Origin: Bacteroidales bacterium
GTDB taxonomy: Bacteria; Bacteroidota; Bacteroidia; Bacteroidales; UBA3824
NCBI GenBank assembly: GCA_017543645.1
Contig: JAFYFR010000127.1
Location: 1-19,257 of the forward strand
Reading direction: 5' to 3'
Length of the DNA stretch: 19,257 nucleotides
This document shows, piece by piece, positions 1 to 5,802 of this stretch (position 1 is the stretch's first letter; each line of letters starts with the position of its first letter). The notes under the pieces are model-generated. The model ran no database searches. It had not been told where the DNA came from and was given only the letters and a program-made list of their open reading frames with translations. A program made the translations under genes and the position numbers.

Positions 1-50
<50 letters not shown>

Positions 51-65
51 TAATTGTTGATAATG

Positions 66-138
66 AGCGGGAAACGAGGCTCGAACCCGCGACCTACAGC
101 TTGGAAGGCTGTCGCTCTACCAACTGAGCTATTCCCGC
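66..138 (-). tRNA. tRNA-Gly(TCC)
   Basis: Complete 73-nt cloverleaf on the minus strand. The acceptor stem GCGGGAA pairs with TTCCCGC, and the anticodon stem ACAGC/GCTGT holds the loop CTTCCAA with anticodon TCC. The T arm contains GGTTCGAGCC. The CCA end is not encoded, as is usual in Bacteroidetes. It lies 9 nt after tRNA-Tyr and 15 nt before tRNA-Thr(GGT), so it is processed from a common transcript. Confidence 0.96.
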
Positions 139-147
139 TTAATTTCG

Positions 148-229
148 TGGGGAGTGATGGATTCGAACCACCGAAGGCGTAGCCAGCAGATTTACAGTCT
201 GTCCCATTTGACCGCTCTGGAAACTCCCC
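148..229 (-). tRNA. tRNA-Tyr(GTA)
   Basis: 82-nt class II tRNA on the minus strand with the long variable arm expected for bacterial tRNA-Tyr. The acceptor stem GGGGAGT pairs with ACTCCCC and the discriminator is A. The anticodon loop contains GTA and the T arm GGTTCGAATCC. No CCA is encoded. It lies 17 nt after tRNA-Thr(TGT). Confidence 0.96.
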
Positions 230-246
230 TAACAGATTTTTCTGCG

Positions 247-320
247 AGCCGGTGGAGGGATTCGAACCCCCGACCAGCTGATTACAAATCAGCTGCTCTG
301 GCCAACTGAGCTACACCGGC
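247..320 (-). tRNA. tRNA-Thr(TGT)
   Basis: 74-nt cloverleaf on the minus strand. The acceptor stem GCCGGTG pairs with CACCGGC, and the anticodon stem GCTGA/TCAGC encloses TTTGTAA with anticodon TGT. The T arm has GGTTCGAATCC. It is the first tRNA of the operon, about 50 nt downstream of the predicted start of transcription from the promoter at 377-407. Confidence 0.96.
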
Positions 321-376
321 AAACAAATAATTTTTTTGAAGACCGTCGTCAATAATCTGTTTCGTTTTTGACGGTG

Positions 377-407
377 CAAAGGTAAATGCTTTTTTCGTAT
401 CTCCAAA
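377..407 (-). promoter_or_regulatory. promoter of the tRNA operon (Bacteroidetes-type)
   Basis: On the minus strand a -33 TTTG (407-404) is followed by exactly 19 nt and then TACCTTTG (384-377), a full match to the Bacteroidetes -7 consensus TAnnTTTG. It sits between the hpf stop codon and the first tRNA, so the tRNAs (and probably tuf beyond the edge) can be transcribed independently of rpsU-xerC-hpf. An inverted repeat, GACGGT at 370-375 with ACCGTC at 342-347, could form a leader hairpin just after the predicted start. Confidence 0.8.
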
Positions 408-431
408 AAAATTATTCATTTTTTTTTATTT

Positions 432-731
432 TTATTTCTGTTTTTCTTTCCGTTTTAACAGCTGGACGCGCAAAGCCTCTAAGCCAGTGTCAATTGACTC
501 TTCAAATGATTTGGATTTTTTTTCTGCAAAAATTGCGCTGCCCGGCACCTCGATACGGATTTTGGCTGTCTTGCTGTCGTAATTCTTGCTTTGCGAACGC
601 TCTAACGACAAGAAAACCTCTGCCTTGATGATGTCGTCGGCTACTTGAGATAGTTTGCCTACTTTTTCGGTGATGAATTCTTCCAACTTGCTGTCGGGAT
701 TGAAGTGGATAGCTTCGATTTTTACGTTCAT
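432..731 (-). CDS. hpf: ribosome hibernation-promoting factor HPF (short form)
   Basis: 99-aa protein of the HPF/RaiA (ribosome-associated sigma-54 modulation protein) family. It has the opening beta strand (MNVKIEAIHF), the helix with DSKLEEFITEKVGKL, and the central strands ending in an amphipathic helix. It lacks the C-terminal dimerisation domain of long HPF. The family binds the 30S decoding region of idle ribosomes and blocks translation during starvation. It lies 23 nt downstream of the Xer recombinase gene on the same strand, so it is probably its operon partner. The start at 731 is fixed by a textbook Shine-Dalgarno sequence (738-744), which is rare in this phylum and the only strong one I see in the window. 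Family assignment is firm; regulation is inferred. Confidence 0.93.
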   Translation of the reverse strand: MNVKIEAIHFNPDSKLEEFITEKVGKLSQVADDIIKAEVFLSLERSQSKNYDSKTAKIRIEVPGSAIFAEKKSKSFEESIDTGLEALRVQLLKRKEKQK

Positions 732-737
732 ATTTTG

Positions 738-744
738 TCCTCCT
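738..744 (-). promoter_or_regulatory. strong Shine-Dalgarno sequence of hpf
   Basis: AGGAGGA on the minus strand, 6 nt before the hpf ATG and inside the xerC-hpf gap. None of the other start sites I examined in this window has a comparable well-placed motif. Bacteroidetes ribosomes normally hide the anti-Shine-Dalgarno, which makes this site notable. Confidence 0.85.
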
Positions 745-754
745 AAATCTTTTT

Positions 755-1627
755 TTATGCCCGGGGGTGGGCTTGTTTATAAACTTTGTTTAATTTATCG
801 TATGAGACGTGCGTGTATATCTGCGTAGCAGATAGGTTGGCATGCCCCAAAAGTTCTTTTATTGCGTTGAGGTCGGCTCCGTTGTTGAGCATACTGGTGG
901 CGAAAGTGTGCCTTAGTGTATGCGGGCTGCTCTGGTGAACCGACTGTGTAAGTTCCAAATAACGGTGTACTATGTTGTACACTAACCGGGAGTATAGCGG
1001 CCGCCCCTTGTCTGTGGTGAAGAGCGGTGCGTCTCCCATGGTAACAAATGTACGTAATCGGCGGCACAATGTTTCAGTAATGGGCACTTGTCGTGTTTTT
1101 CCGCCCTTGCCGTGTACTGTGATTACGCAACGGTTGAAGTCCACATCGCTGCATTTTAGCGCGATAAGCTCGCCGCACCTCATTCCGGTGTCGTAGAATA
1201 ATTCTATAATCATCCGGTTGCGCTCGCCGTCCTTGTCGTTGAGGTAATAGTCGTCGGAATCCAAAAGCTGCTGCATTTTGTAGTCGGGAACAAACTCGGG
1301 AAGGCGGCGTGGCTTGCTGAGATTCTGTAGCCGCGACACTGGATTGTGCTTTACCACACCTTTATATAATAGATAATGATAAAAACTCCTCATGGTGGAG
1401 AGCTTGCGGTTGATACTCGTAACCGCCTCGCCGGTGCGTTTGAGCTCCACGAGCCAGCCGCGCAACTGACGCGTGCCTGCTTCTACGAGGCTCACCGAAG
1501 GGTCAAGCCCACGAAGATAGCGCGACAGTATGTTCAGGTCGGTGGTGTAACCTTTGATAGTGTGCGCGCTGTATCGCCGTTGGTAGGCGAGGTACTCCGC
1601 AAATTCGCTGATAACGAGTTCTTCCAT
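755..1627 (-). CDS. xerC: tyrosine recombinase, XerC/XerD family
   Basis: 290-aa phage-integrase-family recombinase, the usual Xer length. Residues about 5-90 form the SAM-like DNA-binding domain; about 110-285 form the catalytic domain. The catalytic set is complete: R150 (in TGMRCGEL), K174 (HGKGGK), H236 and R239 (HTLRH), H262 (LLGH) and the nucleophile Y271 (IYTH). Xer proteins resolve chromosome dimers at dif near the division septum. The location between rpsU and hpf, not next to an integration site, matches the housekeeping Xer gene of Bacteroidales rather than a mobile-element integrase. XerC and XerD cannot be told apart with certainty by reading alone. The start at 1627 gives the standard N-terminus; the 165-nt gap upstream carries two inverted repeats. 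Confidence 0.92.
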   Translation of the reverse strand: MEELVISEFAEYLAYQRRYSAHTIKGYTTDLNILSRYLRGLDPSVSLVEAGTRQLRGWLVELKRTGEAVTSINRKLSTMRSFYHYLLYKGVVKHNPVSRLQNLSKPRRLPEFVPDYKMQQLLDSDDYYLNDKDGERNRMIIELFYDTGMRCGELIALKCSDVDFNRCVITVHGKGGKTRQVPITETLCRRLRTFVTMGDAPLFTTDKGRPLYSRLVYNIVHRYLELTQSVHQSSPHTLRHTFATSMLNNGADLNAIKELLGHANLSATQIYTHVSYDKLNKVYKQAHPRA

Positions 1628-1680
1628 GTCAATATCTATATATATAAAAAAACAAATGAACCTATTAAACTATTTTACAG

Positions 1681-1710
1681 TTCTTTAGGTTTATTTGTTT
1701 CTCTAAAGAA
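1681..1710 (-). repeat. inverted repeat upstream of xerC (first)
   Basis: A perfect 8-bp inverted repeat, TTCTTTAG at 1681-1688 and CTAAAGAA at 1703-1710, with a 14-nt loop. It abuts a second inverted repeat (1711-1741). No T-run follows on the minus strand, so a terminator is unlikely; a leader hairpin or protein-binding site for the xerC-hpf message is more plausible. Confidence 0.55.
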
Positions 1711-1741
1711 ACCGATATCTAAATTTACAAATAATATCGGT
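1711..1741 (-). repeat. inverted repeat upstream of xerC (second)
   Basis: A perfect 8-bp inverted repeat, ACCGATAT at 1711-1718 and ATATCGGT at 1734-1741, with a 15-nt loop, directly adjoining the first repeat. On the minus strand TTGACA lies just upstream and TAAATT 17 nt further on, a sigma70-like arrangement of uncertain meaning in this phylum. Confidence 0.5.
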
Positions 1742-1792
1742 ATTTGTCAAGAAGAAATTTGATTTTTTTTTAATAAAGATAAAAAATCTCTA

Positions 1793-1990
1793 CTAAATGT
1801 CTTCCTGCTCTCTTTGAAGTTTCTGAATGTAAATGGCTTTGAGAAGCTGCTCTCTTCTGCGTACAGAGAATTTTGTGAAAGCCTGACGATCTCTGAGCTC
1901 TTTTACTACGCCGGTTTTTTCAAATTTTCTTTTAAATTTTTTGAGGGCTCTTTCAATGTTTTCGCCTTCTTTGATAGGTACTATAATCAT
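1793..1990 (-). CDS. rpsU: 30S ribosomal protein bS21
   Basis: 65-aa basic protein with the bS21 pattern: MIIVPIKEGENIERALKKFKR at the N-terminus, then KTGVVKELRDRQAFTKFSVRRR and a helical, charged tail. bS21 sits near the 3' end of 16S rRNA on the 30S platform. In Bacteroidetes it is known to help occlude the anti-Shine-Dalgarno, so it shapes which start codons are used. The start codon is preceded by AAAGGAT with only 1 nt of spacing, too close to act as a normal Shine-Dalgarno. A consensus promoter lies at 2037-2044. The downstream genes xerC and hpf may be partly read through from it. Confidence 0.96.
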   Translation of the reverse strand: MIIVPIKEGENIERALKKFKRKFEKTGVVKELRDRQAFTKFSVRRREQLLKAIYIQKLQREQEDI

Positions 1991-2036
1991 ATCCTTTTAT
2001 ATTTTTTAAATAAGTTTGTATTTCTGATTCGGAGGG

Positions 2037-2044
2037 CAAAGGTA
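2037..2044 (-). promoter_or_regulatory. -7 promoter element of rpsU
   Basis: TACCTTTG on the minus strand matches TAnnTTTG. The -33 region is only T-rich (TTTT, spacing 19) and lies inside an inverted repeat at 2061-2078. The predicted start is about 40 nt upstream of the rpsU ATG. Confidence 0.65.
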
Positions 2045-2060
2045 TAAATAATTGAAATAG

Positions 2061-2078
2061 CGGAAAAATTTTTTTCCG
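2061..2078. repeat. AT-rich perfect inverted repeat between the glycosyltransferase gene and rpsU
   Basis: CGGAAAAA at 2061-2068 and TTTTTCCG at 2071-2078, separated by 2 nt. It overlaps the -33 region of the rpsU promoter and lies about 50 nt after the stop codon of the upstream gene. It could act as a weak terminator or an operator; no T-run follows outside the stem. Confidence 0.45.
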
Positions 2079-2129
2079 TTTTTTTTGCTGCCAATTGATT
2101 TTTTTTTGAAAACCGCCCCCTGAGCACAG

Positions 2130-3719
2130 TCATTCGCCTGCAGTGCTGTATATGTAGACGGGAAGATTGATGTTGCCCTCGTTAAAATACTGTATCGTGC
2201 GGTCGCAGATGCTGGGGTTAACCTTCTGTACGAATGTCAGATTGGGAAATATGCTCTGGACGGCCTCGGTACGCTGCCTAAGGTCGTAGTCGCCATAGAA
2301 AAACACGTAGCTTGGAATCAGTGAGTCGCTCTTGCCCACAAAGAAATCGCGGCTGAAAAGATGCCGGACACCTTCGCTGCTGCTGTTATAGGAATTTACA
2401 ATGGAGCTGTCAGGCTCGGGCTGATAGTTGTAAATATACTGTGTGAGCTTACCACCGAAATAAAAAAGCGGAAACGACTTCGACGATGTGTGTCCCGGGT
2501 CATCGATATAGATAGAGCTTACCGACTGACGGTATTTGGAGAGAAAGAGCATCGACTCAACCTGAGGCTTGCGCATATAGGCGGTGGAGGCTATTGCCAA
2601 AAGCGGTATGTTCACTATCACAAACGACAGCACCACCCAGCGCGACAACACCGTGTGCTTAGACACAAACTCCGAATTGCGCTTCAAATTGTTCAAGCCC
2701 GCCACCACAAGTATCAGATAAAATGGCAGAATGTTGAGTATAAACCGCTCCTCTTTGTAAGGAATAAGGTAATGCACTATGATATAAAACGTTACTGGGA
2801 AAAACAGCATGAAGTACTTGCGCCACGAACGCAAGAATCCGTAAAACGCCACCACTCCCCACGGAAATAGGAACACCAACAACAGGAGCGACAGGTAGAT
2901 ATAATAGTTGCTCGCACCTGTGCTGCTTAGCCGTCCCGAGGCTACGTACTGAATGTACTCGGTCAGGTTGTAAAACGGTTCGTGATAAATAATCGTGCCC
3001 ACAAACCCTTCAAACGCCAGTACCGACACCAACGCGCCGAGCAGAAAGTAGAATGCCCGCTTGTGAGTGCCACGGATTATCATGCTGAGAAACACACCTA
3101 TAATAAATATGCCCGAGTGGTACGAGAGCGAAAAGCCTATTGCCATCAGGAAACCTGTGAACAAATCATCGGCAAACTTGAACTGCAGGCGGTTGTATTT
3201 AGCCAAACGGTAAAAACCCGCGAGAAGGAGTATCGCGCTGACATTTTCGGCAAAGTTTCTTACACTGATAAACGGCTGAATCCAAAGCAACGCAACGGTA
3301 AGACCAACTGCAAGTCCTACTTTTCTGGTTGAGAATGTGCGCGATATGCGGTACGAATAGTACACCGTGAGCAACGACGCCAGGGCGTGCACAAGCCGGA
3401 TGATAAACATCTTGCTCCGAGGGTCGAAAATGCCGAAAAACTCTCCCACATACAGCACCAACCAGTTGACACCGAGATACAAAAGGCTGTATCCGTGTTC
3501 CACAAACGAATTGTCGTCGCCATAAAGAAAATCAGTAAATGACACCTGACCCGTGAGCAGCCGCTGGGCGTTTTCCAAATAGACGAAATGCTCGTAGCCG
3601 AATGTTATGCCCTGCGAAAAAAACACGGCAATCATTCTGAACAGAAACGCCGACCAAATACACAACAGCAACGTTTTTTTCTCAACGATATATAGTAATG
3701 TATGCCGTAATCTGTTCAT
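2130..3719 (-). CDS. GT-C fold membrane glycosyltransferase, GT22/ALG9-like
   Basis: 529-aa polytopic membrane protein with about ten hydrophobic segments between residues 15 and 385 and a soluble C-terminal part of about 145 residues. Early in the chain, GYEHFVYLE (E43, E49) sits where GT-C enzymes carry acidic catalytic residues in the first outer loop. PYKEERFILNILPF at 320-333 resembles the [HY]KExRF motif of the Alg9/PIG-B mannosyltransferase family (GT22). Such enzymes use polyprenyl-phosphate sugars and act on the outer face of the inner membrane; donor and acceptor here are unknown. It starts 18 nt after the ABC exporter gene, so the two are probably co-transcribed and may serve one envelope glycan or glycolipid. 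An alternative is another GT-C family (GT39/GT83); the GT-C class itself is fairly secure. Confidence 0.75.
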   Translation of the reverse strand: MNRLRHTLLYIVEKKTLLLCIWSAFLFRMIAVFFSQGITFGYEHFVYLENAQRLLTGQVSFTDFLYGDDNSFVEHGYSLLYLGVNWLVLYVGEFFGIFDPRSKMFIIRLVHALASLLTVYYSYRISRTFSTRKVGLAVGLTVALLWIQPFISVRNFAENVSAILLLAGFYRLAKYNRLQFKFADDLFTGFLMAIGFSLSYHSGIFIIGVFLSMIIRGTHKRAFYFLLGALVSVLAFEGFVGTIIYHEPFYNLTEYIQYVASGRLSSTGASNYYIYLSLLLLVFLFPWGVVAFYGFLRSWRKYFMLFFPVTFYIIVHYLIPYKEERFILNILPFYLILVVAGLNNLKRNSEFVSKHTVLSRWVVLSFVIVNIPLLAIASTAYMRKPQVESMLFLSKYRQSVSSIYIDDPGHTSSKSFPLFYFGGKLTQYIYNYQPEPDSSIVNSYNSSSEGVRHLFSRDFFVGKSDSLIPSYVFFYGDYDLRQRTEAVQSIFPNLTFVQKVNPSICDRTIQYFNEGNINLPVYIYSTAGE

Positions 3720-3737
3720 ATTCAGATTTTAAAATTA

Positions 3738-5567
3738 TTAAAACATCTGCAGGTCGCACAGACGGCGGTAAGCTCCGTTCTTTTCCATCAGCTGCTCGTG
3801 AGTGCCGCGCTCTATAATCTCACCGTCGTTGAGCACGCAGATTTCGTCGGCATCCTTAACGGTGGAGAGGCGGTGGGCTATAACTATGGAAGTGCGGTTT
3901 TTCATAAGCTTGGAAAGGGCATCCTGCACAAGACGCTCGCTTTCGGTGTCCAATGCCGAAGTGGCCTCGTCGAGAATAAGGATGGGAGGATTCTTCAACA
4001 CGGCGCGGGCAATGCTGATGCGCTGACGCTGTCCGCCCGAAAGTTTCGAACCTCTGTCCCCTACCCCGGTTTCGTACTTTTCGGGTTTCTCGTCGATAAA
4101 CTCCACGGCGTTGGCGATAGCGGCAGCGGCTGTAACCTCTTGGTCGGTGGCGTTCTCCACACCGAAGGCTATATTGTTGCGGATAGTGTCGTTAAAGAGA
4201 ATCGACTCCTGATTTACGTTGCCCATGAGCGAGCGCAGGTCGGTGAGCTTGTAATCCTTGATGTTCACACCGTCGATAAGGATTTCGCCCTCCTCGATGT
4301 CCCAGAAACGCGGCAGGAGGTCTACAAGTGTGGACTTTCCGCTTCCGCTCTGACCCACAAGAGCCACGGTCTTGCCTTTTTCGATTTTGAGGTTGATATT
4401 GCGGAGAACGTATTTCTCTGTGTATTTGAACGATACATTGCGGAACTCAATACTCTGCTTAAAATCGCTGATGCGCACTGGGGTTTCTTTTTCCGGCACG
4501 TGCATTGTCTCGTTGAGAATCTTGTTAACACGGTCGAGCGACGCCATACCTTTCTGAATAGTGTTGAAAGTGCGGGCGAGGTCCTTGGAAGGATTGAGCA
4601 GCTGCGAGAACACTGCGAGGAAGAAAATAAATTCCGACGAGGAGAATGTCCCCTTGCCTTCGAGAATCAGATAACCGCCGCCCACAAGCACCACGGTAAA
4701 CACTGCTATACCAAGAAATTCGCTCAACGGCGACGATAGCGAGTGCTTGCGGCTCACCTTGTTCTGCAGACGGTAAATCTTGCTGTTGATACGCTCAAAA
4801 CGCTCTTTCATCTTGCCCTCGGCAATAAACGCCTTGACAATCCGCAATCCGCCGAGAGTCTCTTCCATAACAGTGAGCATCTCACCGGCAGCTGCCTGAC
4901 CAAGTCCCGACGATGATTTGAGGCTCTTGCCCAAGCGTCCTATCAGCAAGGCTATAATAGGCAGAACCACGAGTACGCCGAGGGTCAGTTCCCAACTTGT
5001 GTAGATAAGCGTTCCGAGGTAAAGCACAATCTGGATAGGATCTTTGAAAAGCATATCCAAACTACCCGAAATGCTCGCCCTGATTTCCTGCACGTCGCTG
5101 GTAAAACGGCTGAGGATGTCGCCTTTTTTGGATTCCGAAAAATACCTCAGCGGCAGTTCGAGTATCTTGTAATAGATTTTGCGCTGGAAGTTCATCACCG
5201 TGCCGTTGCTGATAGGCGCCATGTAGAACGAGCCCATGTATCCGAAAAAGTTTTTGAAAAACGCGCCGATAATCACAAAGAGCCCGATGTACATAAGCGC
5301 GGTGAGTTTCCCATCGGTAACTATCACATGGTAAAGAAAATAGTCGAGATAGTCTTTGGCATGGCTTATACAATCGTAGCTGAAACTGAAATCGCCCGGA
5401 TATGGCACCACCTTGTCGGTGTCGGAAAAGAGCATGTCCAAAAACGGGATAATCATAGCCATGCTGAAAAGCGAGAAAATAGTGCTGAGCGAATTGAGCA
5501 GCACATTGAGAAACGCGTATTTTTTAAACGGTTTTAAATAACTTACTACAGTTGATATTGTGTTCAC
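3738..5567 (-). CDS. ABC exporter, fused permease-ATPase (MsbA-like)
   Basis: Half-transporter of about 609 aa. The N-terminal membrane domain (about residues 1-335) has six hydrophobic segments. The C-terminal ATPase has Walker A GQSGSGKST (about 405-413), Q-loop NQES (Q453), signature LSGGQ (about 509-513), Walker B ILILDE (about 529-534) and the switch histidine in IAHRLST (about H565). It works as a homodimer in the inner membrane. MsbA-type lipid A core flippase is the likeliest role, but lipid or glycan export of another kind is possible. The frame stays open upstream to an ATG at 5633, but that stretch is a terminator hairpin, and the ATG at 5606 overlaps a -7 promoter box (5596-5603). 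I therefore choose the GTG at 5567, which yields the family-like start NTISTVVSYLKPFKKYA. A glycosyltransferase gene follows after 18 nt. Confidence 0.88.
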   Translation of the reverse strand: MNTISTVVSYLKPFKKYAFLNVLLNSLSTIFSLFSMAMIIPFLDMLFSDTDKVVPYPGDFSFSYDCISHAKDYLDYFLYHVIVTDGKLTALMYIGLFVIIGAFFKNFFGYMGSFYMAPISNGTVMNFQRKIYYKILELPLRYFSESKKGDILSRFTSDVQEIRASISGSLDMLFKDPIQIVLYLGTLIYTSWELTLGVLVVLPIIALLIGRLGKSLKSSSGLGQAAAGEMLTVMEETLGGLRIVKAFIAEGKMKERFERINSKIYRLQNKVSRKHSLSSPLSEFLGIAVFTVVLVGGGYLILEGKGTFSSSEFIFFLAVFSQLLNPSKDLARTFNTIQKGMASLDRVNKILNETMHVPEKETPVRISDFKQSIEFRNVSFKYTEKYVLRNINLKIEKGKTVALVGQSGSGKSTLVDLLPRFWDIEEGEILIDGVNIKDYKLTDLRSLMGNVNQESILFNDTIRNNIAFGVENATDQEVTAAAAIANAVEFIDEKPEKYETGVGDRGSKLSGGQRQRISIARAVLKNPPILILDEATSALDTESERLVQDALSKLMKNRTSIVIAHRLSTVKDADEICVLNDGEIIERGTHEQLMEKNGAYRRLCDLQMF

Positions 5568-5595
5568 GGATGAAATACTATTTAAATTAACGCCA

Positions 5596-5603
5596 CAAAT
5601 ATA
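5596..5603 (-). promoter_or_regulatory. -7 promoter element of the ABC exporter operon
   Basis: TATATTTG on the minus strand fits TAnnTTTG, placed directly after the T-run of the terminator at 5607-5640. No clear -33 TTTG exists at the right distance. Transcription would begin near 5589, which rules out the ATGs at 5606 and 5633 as starts. Confidence 0.55.
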
Positions 5604-5606
5604 CAT

Positions 5607-5640
5607 AAAAAAAAATACGCCTCTGCACGGCAAAGGCGTA
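5607..5640 (-). terminator. rho-independent terminator (second after susD)
   Basis: On the minus strand TACGCCT (5640-5634) pairs with AGGCGTA (5622-5616), with an 11-nt loop, followed by nine T (5615-5607). It lies about 165 nt downstream of the susD stop codon and just before the promoter of the exporter operon, insulating it from upstream transcription. Confidence 0.85.
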
Positions 5641-5724
5641 AATATTTAAACTAAACTTTTTAATATGAACTACACATAAATAACGCAATAAACAAAATAA
5701 TATTATCGAGCCGCATAAAAATGC

Positions 5725-5760
5725 AAAAAAAAACTGCCGGCAACCAATCATCACCGGCAG
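5725..5760 (-). terminator. rho-independent terminator of susCD
   Basis: On the minus strand CTGCCGG (5760-5754) pairs with CCGGCAG (5740-5734), followed by nine T (5733-5725). It is about 45 nt after the susD stop codon and is the first of two terminators in tandem. Confidence 0.88.
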
Positions 5761-5802
5761 GCAGAGAGGATAACAAAAAATCAAAATTGAATATAATAAT
5801 AA

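Noticed and set aside
755..1627. Integrase of a mobile element with an attachment site at the tRNA cluster
   Set aside because: The recombinase sits in the conserved rpsU-xerC-hpf order, the tRNA 3' ends are not duplicated in the window, and no other mobile-element gene is present.
1741..1800. Terminator after rpsU
   Set aside because: Only a 4-bp AGAT/ATCT stem with T-rich loop is visible, too weak to support.
5568..5633. Extended N-terminus of the ABC exporter from the ATG at 5633 or 5606
   Set aside because: These codons lie in a terminator hairpin and a -7 promoter box; the extra residues do not fit the family.
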